DNA of 64,000 bases from Hyperoodon ampullatus (GCA_949752795.1 OX457058.1:33358587-33422586); one strand, 5' to 3'; shown: positions 36,661 to 50,154, counted from the first letter of the stretch. The notes: a model not told the origin generated them from the sequence alone. Program-made: numbers and translations.

Positions 36661-38750
36661 GACTTGAGACTCCTCTGGTCACTCCAGAGCTGGAGCCCTT
36701 AATCACCAGCAAGTCACCCTGTCCCATAGACTTGTCTTCTGTCAGTGTCAATGCCAGGCATGATGACCATTTTCCCTTTAAAGCATTATTTCCTGGAACC
36801 AGCTTTGCCACTCAATGTACTCGTTGTGAGGCCTTCATAGTGGCACCTCTGCCCCTGACATACAGAGAAAGTCTCGTCACCACCATTTCAAATATAAAGA
36901 AACTGCCTACCTTCCTGGATTGAGAGGTAACCTACAGTGTTCAACTGCTGTGCCTGGAAAAATTCTCTCCTAAGGATGTAAGTGCCTTCTTTGCTCCATG
37001 TGCTTAGGCCATAGACCACTTTCTAAAAGACCCTCATGGTGGCCAGTACACTGCAGGGCAAGACAGGAAGAAGAGCTCAGCCAGCCTGTAACAGAAAGTC
37101 ATATTATTCTTCTGTCAAACCTATTTGCCCTTCGTATCACTTATCACTTCCTCACTGTCCAGATTCTTACTTGGGTGAGCTGCACCAGAACAGATTCTGA
37201 GATGTGTTTTCCAGGGAGTAGTCACTAGAATCAATTTCACAGGTGGAATGAATGGCCCTGAAATTGGTGACGGGTGGGGAGCCTTTGAGGTTTTTGGAAA
37301 AGGGGCTTGAAATACAGTCAAGGCTGTGCTTTGGCAAGACAAAAGTAGCGATAGAGTAGACCACAGTCAGGGAGAGGCGGGGCTGAAGAGGAAAGCGTGG
37401 TAGGAGTACCTGTTGGGAGAAGAGTCTTTGGAGCCCTGGTAACGGGAGGGTTGTGTGTAGGCAGCGTCTGGAAGGGGACCAGGGGCTGTGACCAGGGGCT
37501 GTTGGAGGAAGAAGTAGCTTCTCCTGGGGAGGGGGTCACAGTCAGGGAGGTGCCCTGGAAGCAGCCAGATCACAGAGCCTGTGAGAGGTAGACGGCCAAG
37601 GGTGCCCATCTTCAGTTGCAAAGAGTACGGTTCCCAAGGACTGAGAAGAAGGAACTTATTTGGGAGGTGGATAGTTTTGAGAAACATGAGCAAGGCCAGG
37701 TGGAGGCTGGTCTTCATGGGGGGAAGACTGTGGAGCAGAATGCAGCAAGACACTGATGGTGGTGAGAGGGGATAGCAGAATCGGGATGTGAGGGCCACAA
37801 GGGGGACCGGCTGTGGTGAATGATGAATTAGCAAACTTTGAAGTCATGGAGGAACTCTTGGTGCCAGCCAGTCCCCAGCCTGCCCAAGACAGAAGTATGG
37901 TGACCAGAAGTTGGAGCCATGGTGTAGCCCTAGAGCGGGGATGGGTGGCAGGTGGACTGCTAGACACAGCCGTACCTTCTAGATGCCTGGTCGGCCCTGG
38001 TGAGGATTTCCAGCTTCTAAAAGGTGGAAATGGGGGAGATGCTAGTCAATGGAGCATGTCATTGATCTCTGAACTTTTTATAACTGAAAGCTAAAAATAG
38101 CAGTGAAGTGCCACAGCTAAACTACAGAGAGGATGAGAGGTTCAATGTCCTTGGCTTCCTTTGGAACACAACCCACTGCTTTCCATCGAAATCCCTCCTC
38201 TGTCAGGGAAGATAACACAGACTCAGGGGCCTCGAAGTGGGCAGGGGGACTGGGGGACCTCATGGCCCACTCCTCTCTGCACCCATCGTGACACCAAGGC
38301 TGGGAGAGGGGTGGCTGTCATGCCCCCGAATTCCTTTCTCCTGATGTCTCCGCTGTACCTCAGTGCAGCTTTATTGTTACAGCCCCTTAGCCCTTTGTTT
38401 ACAGATTACAATTTACTGGAAATGAAGCTCTGTCTTCCGAGTCCAAGTTTATACAGAAAATACTCATTTACAACTTTCCCTTTAGGCAAAAGAAGATGCA
38501 CGTTAATTTTCATGACTTAATGGCAGTTTATTTGGCAAGAAGAGTTGCATCTCTACCAAATGTTTGAGAATTAAACTTCCACCATCATCGCGTGCATTTT
38601 CCCTCAATTTGGTAATCAGAGCAGAGCTCTAAAGTCTGAAGTTAAGTACGCCATGCTCATGTTTCTGACCTTGTTGGACAATGAGGTGCAAACTGGGAAA
38701 ATTTCCCAGGTATGTGAAGCCCACCTTTTTAAATACCAAACATCATGTGC
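36661..38750. other. ARNT2 intron, no recognised gene
   Basis: The + strand is purine-rich at 37300-38060 and may be an old antisense LINE. No coding similarity was recognised. Confidence 0.4.
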
Positions 38751-38765
38751 CAGCCTTTTTTTTTT

Positions 38766-38965
38766 TTTTTTTGCGGTACGCGGGCCTCTCACTGCTGTGG
38801 CCTCTCCCGTTGCGGAGCACAGGCTCCGGACGCGCGGGCTCAGCGGCCATGGCTCACGGGCCCAGCCGCTCCGCGGCATGTGGGATCTTCCCGGACCGGG
38901 GCACGAACCTGCGTCCCCTGCATCGACAGGCGGACTCTCAACCACTGCGCCACCAGGGAAGCCCT
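38766..38965 (-). mobile_element. CHR-type SINE, antisense, with duplication CAGCCTTTTTTTT
   Basis: T tail, GCGGTACGCGGGCCTCTCAC, and a head ending CCACCAGGGAAGCCC. CAGCC plus a T run occurs at 38751 and 38966. The body stays close to the consensus, so it is young. Confidence 0.92.
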
Positions 38966-39189
38966 CAGCCTTTTTTTTTTAAATCACCTTTTTATTATTA
39001 TTACTATAAAACAGACCATCTTTGTTAAAGAATTCGAGAAGATCTATAAAATCTTTAAAAATAAAGTCAAATTCACCTGAAAACCCATTTTTAAAAAATT
39101 TTAAGGGGTTGTGAAGTAAAAAGTAAGTCTCCCTTTCCACCCTGGTTCTACCCCCAAGAACCAGTTCATAACACCCCAGTGCTTCTTAT

Positions 39190-40070
39190 TCTAGATATTT
39201 TTCTCTATATTAAAGAAATGGAGCTCATATATGTATATTTTATTACACAGCCTGTTTTTTGTGTGTGTTTTTTTTTACTTTTCATGGATATCATAAATGT
39301 TTCCAAGTTAGTACATATAGCACTACTTCATTCTTTTAAATGCCTGTGTAATATTCCATCAGCTGCTCCCCAAATTAGAACATTAAGATTGTTTTCAGGG
39401 ACTTCCCTTGCGGTCCAGTGGTTAAGACTTTGTACTCCCAATGCAGGAGGCATGGGTTCAGTCCCTGGTTGGGGAACTAAGATCCTGCATGCCGCATGGT
39501 GCAGCCAAAAAAAAATTTTTTTTAAAAAGACCGTTTTCAGTTTGGGGCTCTTGCAATAGATACCACAGTGGATATCCTTGCACATGATTCTTTGCCTATG
39601 AGCTCTGGTGTTTCTGCAGGATAGTCTCAGAAGTGGAATAGTGGAATAAAATACATTTTAATAGATATCATCAAATTACCTTACAAGGCAGGATGCGTGT
39701 CCATTTTTCCACACTCCTACCAGCTCTGAATGTTTTCATTCTTTTGTAAGTTTTGCCAGTCTGATAGGTTTTTTTGGCGGGGGTGCAGATGACATATTTT
39801 AAATTGGATTGTCTTCATTAGTGAAGTTGAGCATCTTTCCTGGGTATATCAACTACTTGTATTTTACTGTGAGTTGCTTGTTCATGGTATATGCACATTT
39901 TCCTGCAGAGTGATTTGTGCTTTTCTTATTTACTTGTAGGAGGTCTTTATAATATTATGAATATTAATCCTTTGTCTACTATATGTTGCAAATATTTTCT
40001 TCTGGCCTGTCGTTTATCTTCTACTTCTGTTTGCAGTATCTTTCATTGCACAACACTTTTTTTTCTGCTT
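39190..40070 (-). repeat. Old L1 3' region, antisense, split by a SINE
   Basis: The antisense series (GTGTAATATTCCATC near 39347, AGATTGTTTTCAG, CACTCCTACCAGCTCTGAAT, AATATTAATCCTTTGTCTAC) matches the end of L1 ORF2 and the 3' UTR. The SINE at 39399-39526 interrupts it. Confidence 0.75.
39399..39526 (+). mobile_element. Short tRNA-derived SINE inside the L1 remnant
   Basis: Head GGACTTCCCTTGCGGTCCAG and an A/T-rich tail. The duplications AAGATTGTTTTCAG (39385-39398) and AAGACCGTTTTCAG (39527-39540) match at 12 of 14. Confidence 0.88.
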
Positions 40071-40829
40071 AAATGAGAGGCCCAGAACATGCTCTCATCT
40101 TTTTCCCAGATGATTCAGAGCTGGCATGACAAAGGTCCAGAGCTGGATGGGAATTGAAAGGACAATTCAAAGATGTCCTCAGGACTTTTCAGCCCACTGC
40201 TGCCTCCCCTGCGGCTGTTGTTGTTTTGTTGGTTGTTTGTTTGGGTTGTTGTTTGTTTCTTTTTATGCTCTGTGAGGATTCGCTGTCCTCAAGTTCACCT
40301 CCTGGTAGATAACTCGTCTTACTTTCCATGTGCCTATTTTTATACTGTCCTATCCAATCACAAATTGCTGGTTCTCATCCTTCATGGTCTAGACAACCAA
40401 ACAGCAGAACTTGTCAGTATCATGGGCAAAGGGAATAAAATAGGTTGTGAGTTGGGAACTGACAGCTTTTCCTGAGAGTAAAGTGCCCGGGCTGTAGTGA
40501 ACGGCCTTTGACATGTCTGTTAGGGCTGCGTAGAGACCTTATTCTGGTTTGCTGAGATTGATAAACATATAATTTGTTGATGGATGAGGTGCTTTGGTAG
40601 GCTTTTTTCTTACATGAGAAACATTTATTTGGAGCCTCTGCCCTGATTTCATGGGACTCAGAGCCTTGACGCTATATGGAACTGTGCCCAACTCGTTAAG
40701 ACACCATACTTCACCCTCCTCCCCCTGATGCCATCCCTGGAGACATCTTTCCCCAGTCTCCGCCGGTCCCACCAGACAGACACACCCAATTCTGATGAAT
40801 CCTTTTCTATAAAGCCTTCACCAGTATTC

Positions 40830-41025
40830 TCCCAGCAACTTCCCAGCCAAGCTATTTGTGTCATGTTGAACTTTTCATTATAGCTTTTTTGCATCTGTCT
40901 GTCTTCCCTGCTTATAACAGTGCTCCTGGAAGGCAAGGACCAGATCGTATGCATCTCTGTATTATTTAAGCTACTGAGCACAGGGCTTAGAACACAAAGC
41001 GGGCCTGGTGAGTGTTTGGTGACTA
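40830..41025 (+). repeat. L2 3'-end remnant
   Basis: GCTCCTGGAAGGCAAGGACC, then GCACAGGGCTTAGAACACAA, then GGTGAGTGTTTGGTGAC: the L2 terminal order. Confidence 0.7.
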
Positions 41026-41378
41026 AATTTCTCTTTGCATCTCCCGCTCATGTACCCTGCAGTACCTACTCAGAAGGAACCCAGGTTTACTAATACCACT
41101 ATTTTAATTTGTTATTTAATCATTACTATTGAAATAAGTTGTACAATTTTATAATAAAACACTAAGCTAAGAAAACAGAAGCGGCAAATACGTTTTATTT
41201 TATGGCCCACTTTGATGAACTGTTTTGGGTCTGCTTCAATAGCTAGTGGGAAAATATACCATAACCAATTAGTGACACTTGTCGTGGGTATAGGAAGGGG
41301 TTCTCCCAGTTCATATGCTAGGTTTGTGTCATGTCTAACCTGTCAGAAAGGCCAAGAATAGAGTATTCACAGAGGTGT

Positions 41379-41620
41379 TTTGGGTTGAAATGGGTCCCCC
41401 TACAAAATTCATGTGTTGAAGCCCTAATGTCTAGTACTTCAGAATGTGACCTTATTTGGAAATAGAGTCCTTGCAGATGTAATTAAGTTAAAATGAGATC
41501 ATACCAGAGTAGTGTGGGCCCCTAATCCCATACAACTTGTGTCTTTATGAAAAGGTAAACCAGTTGTGGTATTTGTACAAAGAAACCTATCCTGACTAAC
41601 TTTTGGTGCAGGATGGAAAT
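41379..41620 (+). repeat. ERVL-MaLR (MLT1-like) LTR remnant, internally deleted
   Basis: CAAAATTCATGTGTTGAAGC, then CAGAATGTGACCTTATTTGG, then GTCCTTGCAGATGTAATTAA: the first half of an MLT1-type LTR, followed directly by a short 3' end. Non-coding. Confidence 0.75.
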
Positions 41621-42592
41621 CAAAATTAAACTCTCATTAAAGACTGTTTTGTAATTAACAATCATGGCCCCATTCCATATCAAGACTTAGTGGATGTGGC
41701 CAAAACAGTGTTTATAGGAAAGTTGTGTCTTGAAATGCTTTTCTTATTAAGTGTGGGAAAACTAGGTATTTAACTTATGAATTAGGAATTTAACTTATGA
41801 AATAGAACTTATTTAACTTACAAACATGGAAAAAGAATAACAAAATACCATGAGCAAACTAAAAGGATAGAATTAATGAAAAAAGAGAAATGAGACAAAT
41901 TAAACTAGAAAACAAAATTTTTATCCTACTGATAAATAGTTATTCATCAAGACTGGTAAAAGAGAAAACCTCTGACAAGTCTATTCCTAATTTTTTTTTA
42001 AAAAAGAAAGAAAAAAATGCATGTTAAGGGTGAAGAGATTTATCAGAGAAAGTTAAAAAACTTATAAACATAGTGTGCATAATTTAGATTGATACATGCT
42101 AAAATCTTTGGGAAGAAAGCTAATTTCTGGGAAAATTGAATCAAAGAAAGGTTTTTTTGTTTTTTTTTTTAATGAGAGGAGATCAAAACTTGGCAAGAAA
42201 TTGCAAAAGCTGACAAAAAACTGCTCTCCCCAATGGTGCCAGGCCTAGAGGTTTTATGAGCAAATTATTTAGACACTTAAAAAGCATAGGAAGAGATAGC
42301 AAGTGTACTGCTTCGTTTCTTAAAGTTCGCACAACTTTGATACAAAAACTGACAAGGGCATTTTAAAAAAGAATACAATGAACCCCATTTCATTTACGAA
42401 CATACAGATGCTAAATGCATTGTTAGCAAATCAAATTAACAGTTATACGTATACATATTAATTACAAATATACATATTAATTACAAGACTACCTTAGTGC
42501 TTTAACATTAGGAAATCTGTTAATATAATTAATCAAAGGAGGAGAGCTAATTAATTTTACCTATTAATTTTTTAAAATAAAAAATCTTTGTA

Positions 42593-42820
42593 GGGCTTCC
42601 CTGGTGGCGCAGTGGTTGAGAGTCCGCCTGCCGATGCTGGGGACACGGGTTCGTGCCCCAGTCCGGGAGGATCCCACATGCCGCGGAGCAGCTGGGCCCG
42701 TGAGCTATGGCCGCTGAGCCTGCGCGTCCGGAGTCTGTGCTCTGCAACGGGAGAGGCCACAACAGTGAGAGGCCCGTGTACCTCAAAAACAAAAACAAAA
42801 ACAAAAACAAACAAACAAAA
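42593..42820 (+). mobile_element. CHR-type SINE, sense
   Basis: GGGCTTCCCTGGTGGCGCAG head, with a tail of CAAAAA units. AATCTTTGTA precedes it and AGTCTTTGTA follows (42821-42830). Confidence 0.92.
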
Positions 42821-43028
42821 AGTCTTTGTAAACCAATAATAGAAAGATGTTTCCTTAATGCAGACAAAACAAATATCTGAAACCCACAATCAATATCTTG
42901 CAGAATGGTGAAATATTAGAAGGGTTCTAATTAAAATGAGGAATATGAGAGGAGTGCTCAGTATCACCTCTATTAATCAACATTGTTTTGGAATTTTACT
43001 CCAGACAATAAAATAAGAAAAGGAAATA

Positions 43029-43276
43029 GGGAATTCCCTGGTGGCACAGTGGTTAAGAATCCACCTGCCAGTGCAGGGGACATGGGTTCGAGCCCTGGTC
43101 CGGGAAGATCCCACATGCTGTGGAGCAACCTGGCCCATGCACCACAACTACTGAGCCTGCACTCTAGGGCCCACGAGCCACAACTACTGAGCCTGCGTGC
43201 CACAACTGGAGAAAGCCTGCACACAGCAATGAAGACCCAATGCAGCCAAAAATAAATAAATAAATTTATTTTTTAA
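43029..43276 (+). mobile_element. Longer-body CHR-type SINE, sense
   Basis: GAATTCCCTGGTGGCACAGT head, followed by the tandem-like body CACAACTACTGAGCCTGC repeated twice, and an AATAAATAAATAAATT tail. Flanks share AGGAAATA. Confidence 0.9.
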
Positions 43277-43810
43277 AAGGAAAGGAAATAAAGCATAACT
43301 ACTTGAAAGGAAGAAAAGAAAGAAAATGATGATAGACTTAACATTACTTACAAATGATATGATTACCTGAAAAACCAAATCCAATCTACTGAAAATCTTT
43401 TAGAAAATTGAATACAAAGCTATTTAGGAAATACTAAAAAAGTCAGTATCACATTAGACAATAGCATATGAAAAAATAGCCATCTATAAAAATAGCAACA
43501 ATTTAAAATACATGCTAATAACATTAACATGAAATATATTGTAGAAGATTTCTTCACTTAAACTACGAAATAATATTGAAGGATATGAATGTAGCTAATA
43601 TGCGAATTATATATGAATATAGCTAAGTGGAGAGTCACGTGTATTCTTTGATATAAAGGTTTAAGTATTACAAAGATTTCAGTTTTTTTCTAAACCAATC
43701 TATAAATTTAATACAGTTTTAATAATTGCCCCAATGGGATTTCTTTGAAATGAAAATTAATTCTGAAATTCATACGGTCAAATAAATATAAAAGTAGCTA
43801 ATAAAATTTT

Positions 43811-43994
43811 TTTTTTGCGGTACGCGGGCCTCTCTCTGTTGTGGCCTCTCCCGTTGCGGAGCACAGGCTCCGATGCGCAGGCTCACGGGCCCAGCCGCTC
43901 TGCAGCATGTGGGATCTTCCCGGACCGGGGCACGAACCTGTGTCCCCTGCATCGGCAGGGGGACTCTAAACCACTGTGCCACCAGGGAAGCCCC
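43811..43994 (-). mobile_element. CHR-type SINE, antisense, with exact 20-bp duplication and an internal deletion
   Basis: AAAGTAGCTAATAAAATTTT is exact at 43791-43810 and 43995-44014. The body lacks about 20 bp between CTCCGATGCGCAGGCTCA and CGGGCCCAGCC compared with its relatives here. Confidence 0.96.
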
Positions 43995-44524
43995 AAAGTA
44001 GCTAATAAAATTTTGATTAACAGAGTACTGGGGAGTAATTGCCTTACCATATGTGAAAATATTTTTTAAAGCCTAAATAATTAAGATGTGATCAATGAAT
44101 TTTATAAATCCAATTACTGAACAAATATAAAAGACCTAAAACAGACCCACGTATCTTTAGAAATGTGGTGTGTGATGAAAGATGCATTTTCAGTTAGAAA
44201 GGAAAAAATTAGTGTATAGTTTGAGGACAACTGACTGATCATTTGGAAAACCATGAAATACAGCATATCAAAAATAAGTTTTAGATTTATTAAAGGTAAA
44301 TATGAAACTATAAAAGTACTGTATGAAAATATGGGTGAATATTTTACATAATCTTAGGATAAAGGTTGTGCTTTTCAAAGAATGACCCCCAAAGGCAAAA
44401 ACCACAGAGTAAAAACTGACAGTTTTGATTATCTATACTTTATACTCTCTGTAGAAATAAACAAGGAAAACACTTTAAAGAAAAAAAATATAGAAAGTAA
44501 CTTATATGAGACCCATATCTATTC

Positions 44525-44836
44525 TTTTTTTTTTTGGCTGCGTTGTGTCTTTTTTGCTGCCCGTGGGCTTTCTCTAGTTGCCGCGAGCAGAGGCTACTCT
44601 TCATTGCGGCGCACGGGTTTTTCATTGTGGTGGTTTCTCTTATTACGGAGCAGGGGCTCTAGGCGCGCGGACTTCACTAGTTGTGGCACACGGGCTCAGT
44701 AGTTGTGGCTCGTGGGCTCTAGAGCATAGACTCAATAGTTGTGGTGCACGGGCTTGGTTGCTCTGCAGCAGGGCTCGAACCCGTGTTCCCTGCATTGGCA
44801 GGCGGCTTCTTAACCACTGCACCACCAGGGAAGTCC
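44525..44836 (-). mobile_element. Longer-body CHR-type SINE, antisense
   Basis: T tail, GGCTGCGTTGTGTCTTTTTT, body with CAGTAGTTGTGGCTCGTGGG, and a head ending CCACCAGGGAAGTCC. TATTCTT is present on both sides. Confidence 0.9.
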
Positions 44837-45489
44837 TGTATTCTTAATATATAACAAGAATTTTTAAATCAATGAGGAAAAAACCCACAAACAGAACTTT
44901 TATATGGCAAAAATCACGTACAGGCTGTCCCTAAAAGAACAAATGGAAAACAAATACATGTTCAAAGAAAATCAGAGAGAAGCAAATACAACTAATAATA
45001 AAGTACCATTTGTACTCTTTGAGCTGGCAATTTCACTCCAAGGATTTTTATGCTAAAGAAATCATTGACATGCTCCAAGATTTTGTCTAGAAGGATGCAA
45101 GTATTTCTTGTGTGTGTGAAAAACTGGGGAAAAACTAAATGCATTAAGTATAAGAGAAATTGGGTTAAACAAATCACAGCACATCCATACAAAGAAAAAA
45201 TGAAAACACAAAAATGTTTCAACACAGTGAAAGATTTTCTCAGTAAGCTGGAAAGTTTCCGAAGTAGATTATAAAACAATATAAGAAAAAAAAGACATTT
45301 TAATATATACATATACACACAGTAAAGGACATAAGGATATTAACATAATTAAGGTTAAGTTTTAATGTTTGTCCTTTTATTTATCTATAGTTTTCTAAAT
45401 TTGCTCCAAAAAGACTGGATGGAAATATACCAAGACATCACTTTTGAAATTCTTGTGGTAGGTCTTATGAGTGGCTTTTTTACTCCCCT

Positions 45490-46400
45490 TATTCCTACTC
45501 CCTTTTTTTTCAAAATCTTGTTTATGTACCAGCTTCATTGAGATATAATCCACATATCATAAAGTGTACAATTTGAAGTGTACAATTCAGTGGTTTGGGG
45601 TATATTCACATAGTTTTGCAACTATCATTAGAAATAATTTTAGAATATGTTCATTATCCTAGAAAGAAATTCCATACCCATTAGCCGCTATGCCTTGTTT
45701 CCCCCCAATTCTAGGCAACCACTAATCTACTGTCTGTATCTGTGGACTTGCCTGTTCTGGACATTTCATATAAATCGACTCATGTAATATGTGACTTTTT
45801 GTGACTGACTGCTTTCACTTAGCATGGTGTTGTTAAGGTTTCTCCATGTTGTAGCATGAGTCAGTATTTCCTTTTTGTTGCCAAATAATATTCCAGTGCC
45901 TTGGTTTGCCACATTCTGTTTATCCATTCATCAGTTAACAGGCATTTGGATTGTTTCCACTTTGGGGCTGTTGTGAATATTGCTGCTGTGAACATTCATG
46001 AGCATGTGACTGTGTGGATGTTATGTTTTCATTTCTCTTGGGTGCATACCTAGGAGTGGAATTTCTGGGTCATATGGTAGCTCAGTGTTTAACCTCATGA
46101 GGAAATGACAGACTGTTTTCCAAACGGACTGTACCATTTTACATTCCCAGCAGCGGTATATGAGGGTTCCAATTTCTCCACATCCTCACCAACACTTGTT
46201 ATTGCATTTTTTTTATTAGAACCATCCTAAAGGGTATGAAATGGTATCTCATTATGGTTTCGATTTGCATTTCCCTGATGACTAATGATGTTGAGTATCT
46301 TTTTACATGCTTACTAGCCATTCATATACTTTCTTGAGAGTAATGTTCAGATCCTTTGCCCTTTTGTTAATTGGGGATATTTGTCTTTTTATTGTTGAGT
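45490..46400 (-). repeat. L1MB/MC-type 3' region, antisense
   Basis: Long, well-preserved antisense series: GAGATATAATCCACATATCA, GTACAATTCAGTGGTTT, TGGACATTTCATATAAATCG, GCTGCTGTGAACATTCATG, GGGTCATATGGTAGCTC. Confidence 0.85.
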
Positions 46401-47862
46401 ACTGAAAGCCAAAACCACTTTAAAAGATCATGTGTAGCTTGAGAGTATTACCCAAGCAACGCTTGGAAAATAGAGAAAATCCAAATACCTGGATGATAAT
46501 CTGGAGATTGTACATCACTGCCCTGTCAGAGGCATTTCATCAGAAAAGCATGTGAGGGCTTGATCCCGAATCCTTTCCACCTGCCAGTGCCAGAGCCTGC
46601 CCCTGCCTTCCTGTGGTCATCCGCAGCCACCTCCAGACCCTGGTAGTCTGAGCAACGATGATCATAGCTTTCTCGGCAGTTGGGTCCCTACAGCTGCTCG
46701 TGGGATTGTGTCAGAGCCGCCTTTACAAATGTTTGTCTCCACTGTGTTAGATGCTGACCCTTTCATGGGAAAACTGAGTCCAATGTCTTAAGGAGAACCT
46801 TCAGACAGGCACATAAATAAATTCCTTTAAGGAAGTTTGGGTTTACTGAAGATTTTCTGGAAATTTCGCAAACACAAACTTGGATCTCATTCACAACTAA
46901 AGATTACTTGCCCACGTGAAGGCCAAAACTATTTATTTAATAAGTCACAACTTTCCACCTCATTTGTGCAAAGCCAAGGGATTATTTTAACAAAATGCCT
47001 TCTTACAAATGAGCCTGTTTATACACTTAAAGGACTTGTAGCTTGGGCCCCCATCAACTCTCTTCCTCTACACTTCTAGACTGATGCACCTTCTAACTGA
47101 GACACCTTATTTTATTTTATTGATAAAACTACCACTATTTTATTTATACTCGCAGCTTCTGTGGGCCAGGGGTTGACACAGGGTGCAGTAAGGATGACCC
47201 ATCTCTCCTTCTCAGTGTCGGGGACCCCTTGTCTAAAAGTCAAACAGTGTCACTTCCACTGTATTTTATTGGTCAAAGTAGTCACAAGGAAATCTAACTT
47301 CAACTCTTGATAGAAGATACGTAAAGAGCATTTGTGGCTATTTTTTAAAAATCTGCGAAAATTCTCAGTCAACTGGTGGAATAAAGAATGAATCAACAAA
47401 TGGATTGTGATATCTCTAGGCAGATGGTCTCAAGTATCATCCAATGAGAGCCTCATCCTGCCCAATTCCTCCAAAGGATAGAACAGAAAAACATGGTTTC
47501 TTCATGCGTCCTCTCTGCTTCCTGTTCTGGCCAATGGTATTGCACCCTCATCCTAAGTGTGACAAAGATGCATCTGTGCCCACTGCCCACAGATGTACCT
47601 GCTGCCAGCAGTTGGGGAGTGAGGTCAGGGAAGCGAGAAAGAAGCTGACATTCGGGCCTTGGGCTGGGGACTCCACGCATCCTCTCATTCAAGCCTCACA
47701 GCATGAGGTGAGCTATTTCATACCCATTTCAGACAAGGAAGCAGAGGGTAGAAGAGGCTGGGTCACTCTAACAGACACCACTGGTGCCCTCCGGCACTTC
47801 AGCCTCAGCTGCATGCAGCAGGCGAGCTCAGACTCACCTCAGGCTGACAGCATCCCATGTCA
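46401..47862. other. ARNT2 intron, no recognised gene
   Basis: No exon was found. A weak MIR-like pattern lies at 47650-47760 (CATACCCATTTCAGACAAGG). Confidence 0.4.
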
Positions 47863-47876
47863 AGAGGTAGTGTCTG

Positions 47877-48100
47877 GGACTTCCCTGGTGGCACAGCAGA
47901 TAAGACTCCCAATGCAGGGAGCCCAGGTTTGATCCCTGGTCAGGGAACTAGATCCCACATGCATGCCACAACTAAGGAGCCTACATGCCTCAACTAAGGA
48001 GCCCGCCTGCTGCAACCAAGGAGCCCGCCTGCTGCAACTAAGACCCGGCACAACCAAATAAATAAATAAATAAATATATTTAAAAAAAAAAAAAAAAAAA
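47877..48100 (+). mobile_element. tRNA-derived SINE, sense, imperfect 13-bp duplication
   Basis: GGACTTCCCTGGTGGCACAG head, a repeated GGAGCCCGCCTGCTGCAAC unit in the body, and a long A tail. AGAGGTAGTGTCT (47863) and AGATGTGGTGTCT (48101) match at 11 of 13. Confidence 0.9.
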
Positions 48101-48113
48101 AGATGTGGTGTCT

Positions 48114-48940
48114 TTCTCCTCTGCACCAGGGACTCCCCTGCAAGGGTCACAGTTGGCCCAGTTGTAGGCAAAGCCCAGAGCGTGGAGGCGCTTCCCTGAT
48201 CTTGGTTTTTCTTCCTTTTCTCTTTCACTCTCCTCACTGGCTCGCCCCTCCTTTCTTGGACTCACTTCCCCTGTAAACTATCTGCACTAAAGTCCTATCT
48301 TAGGCTCTGCTTTTGGGTTGACCCTAAACCAAGATACCCACTTGTCCATTTTCTGGAAAAACTAGGATTTGGAAAACTCGGATCTGAACTTGGTTTAGAC
48401 CACAGAACCTGAGGAGTGGTGTGAATCAAGTGGCCCCTCGAGACTTTTTCCACTGTCAGCCAAATTCAGTGGAAGAAGAGTTGGGCGTGGAGAGAGGGTG
48501 AGGATAAAAGAGTGGATGGGACGGTTGCTTACAGTCACTGTTTCTCCTGCAGTCCTCTCTTGAATAAGACTGTTTATCAAGATGGGCATGAACAAATCAG
48601 TGAAGGAGGACGTGAATCAGTGCATTCAGTCTTCTAACACTTTAACTTCCTTCTCAAGTAATTTCTGGAACTGCAGTCAATGACAGTAGTTGTCGTACCA
48701 CTCATGAGCACTGTAGCACGTAGAGGCCTCTCCCAGGGTGGATGCAGAGACGTCACACAGACCTCAGTTTAATGCAGGCTAAGATGGAGCTTAGCCAGTG
48801 TGGCTCCAGGACCCTGACTTCTGTGTCATATATTGTCAGTGGCATATACCATGCTAGAGAACTTCCCATGAAGTGAAACTGTAGAATATGGATACTACCC
48901 CCAAGAGGGTTTAAAAACCATCTAAGACACAAATCAGCTT
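48114..48940. other. ARNT2 intron, no recognised feature
   Basis: No exon or clear repeat was seen. Confidence 0.4.
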
Positions 48941-49822
48941 GAACTTAGTTCTTTAGTATTTCTTCTAAGCAGCATATGGTTAAGTCTTGCTTTTTTATCC
49001 AGTCTGATAAACTTGGCCTTTTAATTGGGGCATTTAGACCATTTATATTTAATGTGATTATTGTTATGGTTCATTTATGTATCATTTTCTGTGTTCCTAT
49101 TTGTCCTTTGTTCCCTTTTTCCTCTTTTCCTGCCTTCTTTTGGAATTTTTTTATGATTTCATTGTATCTCCTTTTTTGAATTATTAGCTGAAATTGTTTT
49201 GGTATCTTAATGGTCGCTGTAGTGCTTATAATATGCATCTTAACTTATCAGAGTCTATCTTCAAGCAATATTATACCACTTCACGTACAGTATAACAATC
49301 TCACAATAGTGTGCATCCATTTTTTCCCCTCCTGGCTTTTACGTTACTGATTTATTTCATAGGAAAATAATCTTGGGAATTCCTTGGTGGTTGGGTTCAA
49401 TCCCTGGTCAGGAAACTAAGATCCTGCATGCCGCATGGTGTGGCAAAAAAACTTACATATTTACTTATGGTTACCGTTTCCAGTGGTTTTCATTCCTTTG
49501 TGTAGATTCATATTTTCATGTGGTGTTATTTCTCCTGTGGCATAAAGATGGTTTTAACATTCTAATAATGATGGTGTGCTGGTGCTGAACTATTTCAGCT
49601 TTTGTATGTCTGAAGAAGTCTTTATTTCACCTTTACTTTTGAAAGATATTTTCACTTGATATAGAATGCTAAGTAGACAGGTTTTTTTTTCAATACTTTA
49701 AAATATTATCTTCTTACTTACATTGTTTCTGACAAGAAATCAGCTGTTATATTTATCTTTGTTCTTTTGTATGTAAATATGTCTCTTTTTTTCCCCTCTG
49801 GATTCTTTGAAGACTTTCTCTT
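48941..49822 (-). repeat. Old L1M remnant, antisense, with partial SINE
   Basis: T-rich antisense LINE (CTTTTAATTGGGGCATTTAG, ACCATTTATATTTAATGTGA; later CAAGAAATCAGCTGTTATAT). It is interrupted by a short SINE piece at 49375-49452. Confidence 0.65.
49375..49452 (+). mobile_element. Partial short SINE
   Basis: AATTCCTTGGTGG is followed directly by TTGGGTTCAATCCCTGGTCA, so about 40 bp of the usual head are missing. It ends in an A run. Confidence 0.8.
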
Positions 49823-50154
49823 TTTTATTCTTTTTAATTAATTAATTAATTAATTTTTGGTGGTGTTGGGTCTTTGTTGCTGTGCGTGAGCTTTCTCTAG
49901 TTGCAGCAAGCAGGGACTACTCTTCGTTGCGGTGTGTGGGCTTCTCATTGCAGTGGCTTCTCTTGTGGAGCACGGGCTCTAGGCGCACGGACTTCAGTAG
50001 TTATGGCTTGCAGGCTCTAGAGCACAGGCTCAGTAGTTGTGGCGCATGGGCTTAGTTGCTCCATGGCATGTGGGATGTTCCCCAACCAGGGCTCAAACCC
50101 GTGTCCCCTGCATTGGCAGGCGGATTCCTAACCACTGCACCACGAGGGAAGTCC
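49823..50154 (-). mobile_element. Longer-body CHR-type SINE, antisense, 15-bp duplication
   Basis: TGAAGACTTTCTCTT is exact at 49808-49822 and 50155-50169. The T tail carries TTAA units and the head ends CCACGAGGGAAGTCC. Confidence 0.94.

Larger units (their letters stand above)
41640..45440 (+). repeat. Old L1M ORF2 to 3' region, sense, split by four SINEs
   Basis: A-rich decayed ORF2 (for example ATGAACCCCATTTCATTTAC, and the ATATGATTACCTG stretch near 43360) runs on either side of SINEs at 42593, 43029, 43811 and 44525. No long frame survives. Confidence 0.65.
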